IMG/VR virus record: IMGVR_UViG_3300032116_000893
Location: 1 to 31,229 of that record
From: a virus
Length of the DNA stretch: 31,229 nucleotides
Strand: one strand, 5' to 3'
The notes under the pieces are model-generated. The model worked only from the letters and a program-made list of their open reading frames with translations, ran no database searches and was not told the origin of the DNA. Positions within the stretch are counted from its first letter, which is position 1, and the number at the start of each line of letters is the position of its first letter. Position numbers and translations under genes: made by a program. Positions 9,237 through 15,377 of this stretch are shown in pieces.

Positions 9237-9265
9237 TTGCAATTTATATTTTTCTATGTTATCAT
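9237..9265 (+). promoter_or_regulatory. Sigma70-like promoter TTGCAA-17-TATCAT
   Basis: TTGCAA at 9237-9242 and TATCAT at 9260-9265 are separated by 17 bases. A start site 7 bases downstream falls on the A of the ATG at 9272, predicting a leaderless mRNA. It is the only good promoter before the block 9272-11932 (DnaE-like, GroES-like, gp44), which would suit early or middle expression by host RNA polymerase. Confidence 0.5.
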
Positions 9266-9271
9266 AAGCAC

Positions 9272-9778
9272 ATGAAAAATAATGTATTTGGTCAACAGAT
9301 TCTAACAGAGGATGATGTTTGTGATTTTTATTTGTCCAATCCAGATAAAAATATTAAATCATTTCTAACTGAAGATACAATCACATTTCCAACGTCACTT
9401 GAGTTTTCTGATCTACCAAACATAATACATTATATTCAAGAAAATTTAGAGCAGCAAACATGGGATAGCATACAGCAACAAAAATGGTTTATGCCGGATG
9501 AATACAAAAGTTTGGATATTGCTGCGTTTGTCCTAAATAAATGCAAGAATGAAGAAGAATTACAAAGAGCAGGTCAAGAACTTATCTTATTTCAAGAAAA
9601 AGACCTTTTTCCCTTACTACAATATTTGAAATATTTGGTAGATGTAATGAGACAAAATAACATTGTTTGGGGTGTTGGTAGAGGATCAAGCGTAGCCAGC
9701 TTTGTATTGTATTTGATAGAAGTTCACAGAATAAATAGTCTGTATTACAATTTGTCTATGGACGAATTTTTAAAATAG
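9272..9778 (+). CDS. DnaE-like (Pol III alpha) fragment protein, non-catalytic
   Basis: A 168-aa stand-alone protein whose C-terminal half matches the region of C-family polymerases just before the active site. The sequence WGVGRGSSVASFVLYLI (133-149) corresponds to the vGPGRGSgAgSLvaY motif of DnaE, and NLSMDEFLK at the end corresponds to LLFERFLN. The protein stops where DnaE would continue into the PDxDxD catalytic motif, so it cannot be a polymerase by itself. The PHP domain is also absent. I recall near-full-length relatives in T4-like cyanophages, so this is probably a stable domain rather than a decayed gene. A role in binding a primer-template, clamp or host replisome is inference. 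It heads the sigma70-led block and has no clear Shine-Dalgarno. Confidence 0.8.
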   Translation: MKNNVFGQQILTEDDVCDFYLSNPDKNIKSFLTEDTITFPTSLEFSDLPNIIHYIQENLEQQTWDSIQQQKWFMPDEYKSLDIAAFVLNKCKNEEELQRAGQELILFQEKDLFPLLQYLKYLVDVMRQNNIVWGVGRGSSVASFVLYLIEVHRINSLYYNLSMDEFLK

Positions 9779-9787
9779 GAGTTTAAC

Positions 9788-10060
9788 ATGTCAAAATATA
9801 GAACAGCAATGGGTAGAACAGTAGATATGGGAGCAATGGCTACCCGTAACGAAAAAACACGTGCAGTAGGAAACATGAAATCAAACGCAAGGGGAGATTT
9901 ATTAGATGCACAGAATAGAATTATTCAAGACGCATCAAGTAGAGTGGCTGAGTCATATAACAAAACAGTAGTGAATGCTCCGAAGCCAGTTGTAAAAACT
10001 CCTCCAGTAATTAGGGATCAAATTAATTTAGCAGAACTAAATGATTTTGATGATGAGTAA
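9788..10060 (+). CDS. Small conserved phage protein
   Basis: A 90-aa protein, function not known. The N-terminal half (GRTVDMGAMATRNEKTRAVG, then NARGD) is a pattern I recall in T4-like marine phages next to the DnaE-like gene. A Pro/Val-rich linker follows, and the acidic end LAELNDFDDE resembles the short acidic C-terminal peptides used for protein docking. A good Shine-Dalgarno (AGGAG, 9777-9781) lies 6 bases before the ATG and overlaps the stop of the DnaE-like gene. Confidence 0.78.
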   Translation: MSKYRTAMGRTVDMGAMATRNEKTRAVGNMKSNARGDLLDAQNRIIQDASSRVAESYNKTVVNAPKPVVKTPPVIRDQINLAELNDFDDE

Positions 10061-10072
10061 AAAGGATTATAA

Positions 10073-10432
10073 ATGAAATTTCAGTATGAACCAAGCAAAA
10101 TCAATACATTAACTGCACTTCATGATACCATAATCGTAAGTGATATGTCTTTTGATGCTAGAATCACTAACAGCGGTATCATATTGCCAGGAGACGATAC
10201 TAAACTATCGGGCATCAGACCAAGATGGGCAAAAGTTTACGCTATAGGCCCAAAACAAAAATCAGTAAGTGTTGGTCAATATGTCCTAATCGCTCACGGT
10301 CGTTGGACCAGAGGTGTTAAAATTGAAGATCATGAGGGTGAAAAAACTATACGTAAGGTTGATCCAAATGAGATACTTATGGTAAGTGATGAGCCCGTAC
10401 AAGATGATACACTCAGCGATAAGGTGATTTGA
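10073..10432 (+). CDS. GroES-like co-chaperonin
   Basis: A 119-aa protein with the Cpn10 layout: TALHDTIIVSDM at the start of the barrel, a mobile-loop-like segment followed by SGIILPGDD, AKVYAIGPKQKSVSVGQYVL in the core, and a strand ending NEILMVSDE. In T4 the unrelated-in-sequence gp31 replaces GroES so that host GroEL can fold the capsid protein; this protein could do the same in the host cytoplasm. It is longer than bacterial GroES (~95 aa) by an N-terminal stretch and an acidic tail. An AAGGATT Shine-Dalgarno precedes the ATG. Its stop overlaps the next start (TGATG at 10430-10434). Confidence 0.82.
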   Translation: MKFQYEPSKINTLTALHDTIIVSDMSFDARITNSGIILPGDDTKLSGIRPRWAKVYAIGPKQKSVSVGQYVLIAHGRWTRGVKIEDHEGEKTIRKVDPNEILMVSDEPVQDDTLSDKVI

Positions 10433-10758
10433 TGAAATGGTTAAAGAAAAAATTTAAACAGTGGTCTATAGAAGCATGGAACAGCGCACAGGTAGAAAGA
10501 GATGAGGTTGAACCCCGATATGGGCAAGCTATTAGTAGCAGCAAAGTGTATAGCACAAGAAGTATTGAAACATCATCATTAAATTTTACATTGTACCCTG
10601 CAACAGGTGGTCATGTTTTAGAAATGACTATGAATGACTATAACCCTAGTTCACTTCAAGTTAACTATCCTAGAAAAGTTTTACATATTATACCTAGCGG
10701 AGAAGATTTAGGAGACGCATTAGGTAAAATTATTACATTGGAACTGTTGAAACAATGA
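10432..10758 (+). CDS. Small conserved phage protein
   Basis: A 108-aa protein, function not known. It has a basic amphipathic N-terminus (KWLKKKFKQW) and a beta-rich C-terminal half (HVLEMTMNDYN, then KVLHIIPSGEDLGDALGKII). The start at 10432 is preferred over an in-frame TTG at 10429, because the ATG overlaps the GroES-like stop (TGATG) with AAGGTG about 6 bases upstream. Its own stop overlaps the clamp loader start (ATGA). The basic helix could contact nucleic acid or membrane, but nothing else supports that. Confidence 0.75.
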   Translation: MKWLKKKFKQWSIEAWNSAQVERDEVEPRYGQAISSSKVYSTRSIETSSLNFTLYPATGGHVLEMTMNDYNPSSLQVNYPRKVLHIIPSGEDLGDALGKIITLELLKQ

Positions 10759-11678
10759 AAAATCAACTTTGGGTAGAAAAATATAGACCTAAATCTGTTG
10801 AAGATTATGTGTTTGTCAATGAAGCACAGAAACAACAAGTATTAGGTTGGATTAAAGAAGAATCTATTCCACATTTACTACTAAGTGGTGATCCAGGTAC
10901 AGGAAAAACTACGCTTGCTAAAGTTCTGATTAATGAACTAGAGGTAAGTGAGTACGATGTACTTGAAATAAATGCAAGTCGTGAGAATAGTGTAGATGTT
11001 GTACGAAATAAAATATTAGGTTTCGCACAAACTATGCCTTTCGGTAAATTTAAAGTTATTCTCTTAGACGAAGCAGATTACTTGACACCACAAGGTCAGG
11101 CCGCACTACGTAGTGATATGGAAACATATCATCAAACATGTAGATTCATATTAACATGTAACTACGAATACAGAATTATTCCTGCACTTAAAAGTCGCTG
11201 CCATCAAGTACATATAAGTAAAACTGATTTAGCTGAGTTTACTGCACGTGCAGCAACAGTATTGCTTAGTGAAGGTATCGATTTTGACATTGATATAATT
11301 GATACCTATGTTCGTGCTACTTATCCTGATTTGAGAAAATGTTTAAATCAGTTACAAGTTAATAGTAGTACAGGTAAACTTATTGGCATACAAGAAGTAG
11401 GTAACGCTGAAGATGATTTATTAATAAAAGCAACTACCTTGTTTAAACAGGGAAAGATTTTAGAAGGTCGTCAAGAACTAATGCAGTACTTAGATATGTA
11501 TCCAACTCGCTTAGAAGATATATATCGTTGGATGTACAACAATCTTGATTTATGGGGCAACACAAATGAATCACGTGATGCTGCTATCATTAAAATTAGA
11601 AATGGTCTAGTTAATTTGTCAATGGTGGGTATACCAGAAATTAATTTAGCAGCAACACTTGCGGAGTTAACAAATTGA
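10755..11678 (+). CDS. 44: Sliding-clamp loader ATPase subunit (gp44/RFC-like)
   Basis: A 307-aa AAA+ ATPase close in length to T4 gp44 (319 aa). It opens the ring clamp and loads it on primed DNA. Visible motifs are LWVEKYRPKSVEDYV at the N-terminus (RFC box), Walker A GDPGTGKT at 45-52, Walker B LLDEAD at 103-108, sensor-1 TCN at 134-136, and the SRC arginine-finger motif at 147-149. All key ATPase residues are intact. In T4 gene 62 follows gene 44; here the next gene is an unrelated-looking 85-aa protein, so the small clamp-loader subunit and clamp (gp62, gp45) must lie elsewhere or be absent. It is translationally coupled on both sides. Confidence 0.95.
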   Translation: MKNQLWVEKYRPKSVEDYVFVNEAQKQQVLGWIKEESIPHLLLSGDPGTGKTTLAKVLINELEVSEYDVLEINASRENSVDVVRNKILGFAQTMPFGKFKVILLDEADYLTPQGQAALRSDMETYHQTCRFILTCNYEYRIIPALKSRCHQVHISKTDLAEFTARAATVLLSEGIDFDIDIIDTYVRATYPDLRKCLNQLQVNSSTGKLIGIQEVGNAEDDLLIKATTLFKQGKILEGRQELMQYLDMYPTRLEDIYRWMYNNLDLWGNTNESRDAAIIKIRNGLVNLSMVGIPEINLAATLAELTN

Positions 11679-11932
11679 GATATTTTTTAGTTACATTTAA
11701 AAGAAAAGCAGGCGGTCAAATAGACGAAGAAGCCGCAGTAGTTAAAAACTTGCGTACATCTGACATTCAAACTTGTAATATTATTTTAGATTTTAAGGAA
11801 AACAGCGTAGATCGATGCATGATCGACGGCAAAAGAATGGACACAGATTGGGATACGATAGTTGAATACTATAAAAAAGTATACCCAACTTTTATTCAAA
11901 ATCTTGAAGATTTAAACAAAAAGGGGCAATAA
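11675..11932 (+). CDS. Conserved phage protein, TTG start
   Basis: An 85-aa protein, function not known. It begins with TTG inside TTGA, overlapping the clamp loader stop, with GGAG about 9 bases upstream. The sequence MRYFLVTFKRKAGGQIDE, then SDIQTCNIILDFKENSV, is a compact alpha/beta protein I recall as a conserved hypothetical in many T4-like phages. It has no sequence likeness to gp62 that I can see. Its TAA stop lies in the loop of the terminator hairpin. Confidence 0.72.
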   Translation: MRYFLVTFKRKAGGQIDEEAAVVKNLRTSDIQTCNIILDFKENSVDRCMIDGKRMDTDWDTIVEYYKKVYPTFIQNLEDLNKKGQ

Positions 11933-11943
11933 GCCCCTTTTTT
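11918..11943. terminator. Bidirectional terminator between convergent genes
   Basis: AAAAAGGGGC (11918-11927) pairs with GCCCCTTTTT (11933-11942) around the loop AATAA. T-runs leave the stem on both strands, so it can end both the block from 9272 and the opposing phoH transcript. The stop codon of the 85-aa gene lies within it and the phoH stop is adjacent. Confidence 0.9.
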
Positions 11944-12775
11944 ATTCGTACATCTTTAATATGTGTTCAATTAAGTGATGTCGTTGTACGTCTTTGTAAT
12001 TAAAATAACAGACTTCAATACCTTCAACTTTATTAGTTTCTAGTCTCTTTTGTAAATCTAAAAGACCGTTGTCTGGTTTTTTTCTATCTGTTTGTTCTAT
12101 ATCTCCTGTAATTGCCATTTTAGTTCCAACTCCAATTCTAGTCATTATCATTTTGAGTTGATTTGGAGTACAGTTTTGAGATTCGTCTAAAATTACAAAG
12201 CTATTTTTGAAATTTCTACCTCGACAAAAGGCTAGGGGTGCAATCTCTATGATTTGTTCATCTAGCATGTGGGTTATTTCCTTGGCCGTGTAAAATTCAC
12301 GTAATACATCAAATAAAGGTCTTGTCCAAGGTTCCATTTTTGCATTAATATCACCCGGTAAGAATCCGTGCTTTTCGTCCTCTACCCCTACTGCGGGACG
12401 AGTTAGTAGAATTTTGTCTATTTGCTGTAGCTTTAAGGCTTTTATTGCTGCAAGCATAGCTAAGTAGGTTTTACCTGTGCCTGCTGGTCCAGTCCCTATT
12501 ACAATATGAGTATCAGGGTTTAATAACTCTAGAATGTATTTTTCTTGATTTACTGATTTCGGGACTAGTTGTAGAACGTTTGATTTTTTTGGTCTGAGGG
12601 TGTCAAAATGTATTGTTTTAGATTCCTGTGTGTAGAAAGTTTGATCTGCGTATTTCTTGTTATTGGTCATCTTAGTTTCTGCTTTTCTTAAAGCTCCAGT
12701 CTTTCTCTTGCTCAAGTTGCCTCTCCTATGTTTAAAATGAGTATTACACTCAAGAATATTTACAGACGGGGTCAT
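11942..12775 (-). CDS. phoH: PhoH-like ATPase
   Basis: A 277-aa PhoH family P-loop ATPase, the only minus-strand gene. The N-terminal ~70 residues are basic and variable. The core starts near residue 75 with Walker A GTGPAGTGKT at 94-103, TRPAVG at 125-130, GFLPGD at 137-142, and Walker B VILDES at 194-199, followed by TGD at 223-225. PhoH is very common in marine phages and has been linked to phosphate starvation and RNA metabolism, but its phage role is unsettled. An in-frame TTG at 12781 would add two residues; no Shine-Dalgarno decides the start, and Met36 is another option. It is convergent with the clamp loader block and divergent from the 12883 gene. Confidence 0.93.
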   Translation of the reverse strand: MTPSVNILECNTHFKHRRGNLSKRKTGALRKAETKMTNNKKYADQTFYTQESKTIHFDTLRPKKSNVLQLVPKSVNQEKYILELLNPDTHIVIGTGPAGTGKTYLAMLAAIKALKLQQIDKILLTRPAVGVEDEKHGFLPGDINAKMEPWTRPLFDVLREFYTAKEITHMLDEQIIEIAPLAFCRGRNFKNSFVILDESQNCTPNQLKMIMTRIGVGTKMAITGDIEQTDRKKPDNGLLDLQKRLETNKVEGIEVCYFNYKDVQRHHLIEHILKMYE

Positions 12776-12802
12776 AGTCAAAGTTAGTAGACTTTTTGAG
12801 CT

Positions 12803-12832
12803 TTATATAATGATAAATATTAAGCTGTCCAG
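12803..12832 (-). promoter_or_regulatory. Possible sigma70-like promoter for phoH
   Basis: Read on the minus strand, TGGACA (12832-12827) and TATAAA (12808-12803) are separated by 18 bases, placing a start near 12796, about 20 bases before the phoH ATG. A TTGAAA further upstream is an alternative -35. The region overlaps a plus-strand late motif. Matches are imperfect in an AT-rich area. Confidence 0.35.
12813..12820 (+). promoter_or_regulatory. T4-type late promoter core GATAAATA (distal)
   Basis: GATAAATA 62 bases before the 12883 ATG, the first of two copies in the phoH/12883 divergent gap. It lies inside the predicted phoH promoter on the other strand. Confidence 0.5.
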
Positions 12833-12867
12833 TAAGTTTTCAATATCCAGAAACAAGTCCCTACCGT

Positions 12868-12875
12868 GATAAATA
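12868..12875 (+). promoter_or_regulatory. T4-type late promoter core GATAAATA (proximal)
   Basis: GATAAATAC ends 7 bases before the ATG at 12883. With T4 spacing (core at about -13 to -6) transcription would begin about two bases before the ATG, giving a leaderless message. No Shine-Dalgarno is visible. Confidence 0.68.
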
Positions 12876-12882
12876 CAATACT

Positions 12883-13500
12883 ATGAAAAAATTACCAGCA
12901 ACCGAATTTTTCAATGATATTGATTATGTCAGTATAATTGATACAATAAAGGGCATTTACACTAGTGACGGGTCAATGTCAACCCTTCTTGATTTTGAAC
13001 GTGTTTTAGATGAAGCAGACCTTTATGCTTTTAAAAATTGGGATTTAGGGGAACTTGTAGACGGCCCTGATATCAAAAAATATACAGTAACATGTATATT
13101 CATGTACCCAGAAAAACTGATGCCAGATCCTAGAGGTGGTAAAAGACTCATAGGAATAGGTTGCATGGTCCATTTTAAGAGAACAGAAATTGAAATACCC
13201 ATAAAAATAGAAGATCCTAATGATTTTCAAGCGGGTACACATTATCCAAAAATGATTAAGAGAAAAGTTTGGCTTGTTCGTATTGAGATGCCAAAGCAAC
13301 TTATGAATGAAATACGTGAAGGATCAATTGATCTTGCGGATCAGACAATTGATTTAGATGAATTAGACGAAGCATACGAACAGGATTATGATCAGGATGC
13401 AAAACAAGATGATCAGTTAAATCAGGATATGGGTGGCATGGGAGGACCTATGCCGGGAGCAGCTCCGATGCCTGGCCCAATGCCAGGAGCACCAGTATGA
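12883..13500 (+). CDS. Conserved phage protein with Met/Pro/Gly tail
   Basis: A 205-aa protein, function not known; I recall relatives in T4-like marine phages. Residues about 1-145 look like a compact alpha/beta domain (KYTVTCIFMYPEKLMPDPRG, then IEIPIKIEDPNDF). An acidic Asp/Gln-rich linker follows (about 150-182), then a low-complexity tail of Met, Pro, Gly and Ala (GGMGGPMPGAAPMPGPMPG). The tail is probably disordered. It is preceded by two late promoter motifs and its stop overlaps the next start (ATGA at 13497), so the pair is likely co-expressed late and may act together, possibly in virion assembly. Confidence 0.75.
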   Translation: MKKLPATEFFNDIDYVSIIDTIKGIYTSDGSMSTLLDFERVLDEADLYAFKNWDLGELVDGPDIKKYTVTCIFMYPEKLMPDPRGGKRLIGIGCMVHFKRTEIEIPIKIEDPNDFQAGTHYPKMIKRKVWLVRIEMPKQLMNEIREGSIDLADQTIDLDELDEAYEQDYDQDAKQDDQLNQDMGGMGGPMPGAAPMPGPMPGAPV

Positions 13501-14033
13501 ACCAATTAAACGAAGGTCTAGATTACAAAGATTTTGTGAGACAAATATTTCCTGTACTTTCTATCGATGAGTACGAAGCCAAAACAGGATCTGATGATGA
13601 AACTGTAACTCTCGCTTTTACTGTAAAGGGCAAACAAGCCAGTGAAGATTTGGCAAGTTGGTTTGAAAAAGGATATGATTTTGTAATAGATGCACAAGTC
13701 AGTAAGGGTGAAGTAAGAAGAGGAAAACATGTAGTGTTTGTTGAAATGGAGCGTAGATCAAAAGTTCCAGAAAGAATTATCGAAATTCTTGAAGATTTAG
13801 AAACACTTACGAATCTTGAAATGTCTGATTGGACAATCGAAGTTAATGACACCGAAATTGAAGCAGATATTGACCAATTAAAAGCAAACATTTTATTATC
13901 TCCACATTTATACAGAGAATCAAAAGAAACAGAACTAAATGAAATGCGTGAATTATCTGGAATAGAACCACATAAAATTTATAACGAACAAGACAAAGAA
14001 TTAAAGAATTTTAAAGCAATGGCAGGATTATAA
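13497..14033 (+). CDS. Conserved phage protein, probably virion or assembly related
   Basis: A 178-aa protein coupled by ATGA to the previous gene. It starts MNQLNEGLDYKDFVRQIFP, then has SIDEYEAKTG, a beta region (VTLAFTVKGKQASEDLASWF) and an EMERRSKVPERIIEILEDLE helix. I recall this family from T4-like marine phages as a conserved hypothetical. The beginning contains LNE followed by G, a weak match to a T4 gp21-type cleavage site. The C-terminus is charged and helical. Function unknown; the late promoters upstream favour a late role. Confidence 0.75.
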   Translation: MNQLNEGLDYKDFVRQIFPVLSIDEYEAKTGSDDETVTLAFTVKGKQASEDLASWFEKGYDFVIDAQVSKGEVRRGKHVVFVEMERRSKVPERIIEILEDLETLTNLEMSDWTIEVNDTEIEADIDQLKANILLSPHLYRESKETELNEMRELSGIEPHKIYNEQDKELKNFKAMAGL

Positions 14034-14042
14034 GGTATAATT

Positions 14043-14357
14043 ATGGACGCACAGTTTTTTAGAAAATATTTAGACATCCTCAGCGAAAGAGTTGTCGTAG
14101 GACCAGACGGTAAACCTCAGCCAAGAAAAGTTTCTGATGAGCCTGTTGAACCTGGAGTTCAACTTACAGGACCTGAACCTACTGATGATGAAATGGCAGA
14201 TGCTGAGGAGAAACAAAGAGCAGCACTTGGATTACCTAGTAAGAAAGCCGACGATGAAGCAACATATCAGCGTCAGTTAAAAGCCTATAAAGCAGGCGAC
14301 AATCGTGCTGCTGGTCCTTTTTTCAAACCAAGACCGGGCGACGAGATAAAAAAATGA
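14043..14357 (+). CDS. Small Pro/Glu/Asp-rich phage protein
   Basis: A 104-aa protein, function not known. The N-terminal 15 residues (MDAQFFRKYLDILSE) form a likely amphipathic helix ending in a leucine-x-glutamate, like the capsid-targeting peptides of T4 internal proteins. The rest (GPDGKPQPRKVSDEPVEPG onward) is charged, low in hydrophobics and probably disordered. It overlaps the next gene by 4 bases (ATGA). A purine-poor AAGGTATAATT precedes the ATG with AAGG as the Shine-Dalgarno. Confidence 0.7.
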   Translation: MDAQFFRKYLDILSERVVVGPDGKPQPRKVSDEPVEPGVQLTGPEPTDDEMADAEEKQRAALGLPSKKADDEATYQRQLKAYKAGDNRAAGPFFKPRPGDEIKK

Positions 14358-14773
14358 GAATACACGAATTCGTAACCGAAGCAGAAGATAAGCTTACACC
14401 TTATCCTAACATGCCAGACAAAGAAGAACCATGGAAAGGGTCAGATGAACCTAAAAAAACACTTAGGTCACCTGAAGAACTTGATGCAGCGATAAAGGAT
14501 CTTACACCAGATTTACTACCGGTGACTCCTGACGAGGGAGATGATAGACTTGTTGCTTATACTACACCAAAACAGGCACGAAATATTGCACAAAACCCTG
14601 ATGCTTACCGTTACGGCACCGACATAAGAAAAGATACTGAGTATAATCGTCCCCTTGTCAATCGTAAACAACCGTATCTAGCACCAAGAGGCTACAGTGA
14701 TTTTTCTAAACCTGAAGGAATGGATACTGATATTAATCGTATGCCTTCCTACCCAAAGAAATATGATATTTAG
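14354..14773 (+). CDS. Small charged phage protein with capsid-targeting-like N-terminus
   Basis: A 139-aa protein, function not known. It begins MRIHEFVTEAEDK, which closely resembles the T4 capsid-targeting sequence (MKTYQEFIAE, cut before A by the gp21 protease): the predicted cut would be FVTE|A. The remainder is rich in Pro, Asp, Lys and Tyr and looks disordered, as T4 internal proteins are small and charged. It is coupled to the preceding gene and lies in a block with late promoters and the holin. An internal (capsid-packaged) protein is a reasonable guess, not shown. Confidence 0.7.
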   Translation: MRIHEFVTEAEDKLTPYPNMPDKEEPWKGSDEPKKTLRSPEELDAAIKDLTPDLLPVTPDEGDDRLVAYTTPKQARNIAQNPDAYRYGTDIRKDTEYNRPLVNRKQPYLAPRGYSDFSKPEGMDTDINRMPSYPKKYDI

Positions 14774-14803
14774 TAATATAAAAAACAATTATAAGGAGCA
14801 AAC

Positions 14804-15334
14804 ATGGGAACAACACTATTAGCAAAAAAAGCGAACGGAGAAAATCCATTTGGAGCAAGTGATGATCATCACACATCAATGGCAAATGATCCAACAATAA
14901 GTCAAATACCTGCAGGAAGTAGCTTTGGTGCACCAGCACAATCTACCCCTGCATTTTCAAATACAGGAGCAAGTATGCCAAATAATAATAACGTACAGAT
15001 TGTACAAAATCAAGGTGAGTCACTAAAGAGTGGCGGTGGTGCGATGAGCGAAGGTGGCGAATCAACAGTAGCATTAGATAAAGATGCCACTGATTGGATT
15101 AACAAAAAATGGCGTCCAGTTATGGGTTGGGTATACATGATGACTTGTACCGCTGACTTTGTTGTGTTTCCAATTCTTTGGTCATTGTTACAAGCATTGA
15201 GTAATGGTCAAGTAACTAGTCAATGGCAACCATTAACATTGCAAGGTGCAGGTTTGTACCATATCGCAATGGGTGCAGTTCTTGGTATCGCAGCGTACGG
15301 TCGTACAAAAGAAAAAGTAGCTGGAGCAGCGTAA
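14804..15334 (+). CDS. Holin (3TM-type) with long N-terminal extension
   Basis: A 176-aa predicted inner-membrane protein. Residues 1-95 are a Gly/Ser/Asn-rich, probably disordered segment. From 98 the sequence WINKKWRPVMGWVYMMTC matches the start of the Holin_3TMs family (KWRPxxGW). A long hydrophobic stretch at about 106-132 and a second at 147-165 follow, then a short basic tail. Its job would be to form lesions that let the GH19 endolysin (4526) reach the wall. A strong Shine-Dalgarno (AAGGAG, 14793-14798) lies 5 bases before the ATG. The long N-terminal extension is unusual for a holin. Confidence 0.82.
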   Translation: MGTTLLAKKANGENPFGASDDHHTSMANDPTISQIPAGSSFGAPAQSTPAFSNTGASMPNNNNVQIVQNQGESLKSGGGAMSEGGESTVALDKDATDWINKKWRPVMGWVYMMTCTADFVVFPILWSLLQALSNGQVTSQWQPLTLQGAGLYHIAMGAVLGIAAYGRTKEKVAGAA

Positions 15335-15335
15335 C

Positions 15336-15343
15336 CATAAATA
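15336..15343 (+). promoter_or_regulatory. T4-type late promoter core CATAAATA
   Basis: CATAAATA fits NATAAATA and lies 34 bases before the dnaJ ATG, just upstream of a sigma70-like promoter. The two together could give dnaJ-clpA both early and late transcription. Confidence 0.45.
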
Positions 15344-15344
15344 T

Positions 15345-15372
15345 TTGATTATTAACAAAGGTATGTTATAAT
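15345..15372 (+). promoter_or_regulatory. Sigma70 promoter with extended -10 (TTGATT-16-TGTTATAAT)
   Basis: TTGATT (15345-15350) and a perfect TATAAT (15367-15372) are 16 bases apart, with TG at 15364-15365 making an extended -10. The predicted start falls at about 15379, on the dnaJ ATG (15378), so the mRNA would be leaderless or nearly so. This is the best sigma70 match in the window. Confidence 0.75.
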
Positions 15373-15377
15373 CAACT

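Noticed and set aside
10429-10431. TTG start for the 108-aa gene
   Set aside because: The adjacent ATG at 10432 gives a standard TGATG overlap and better Shine-Dalgarno spacing.
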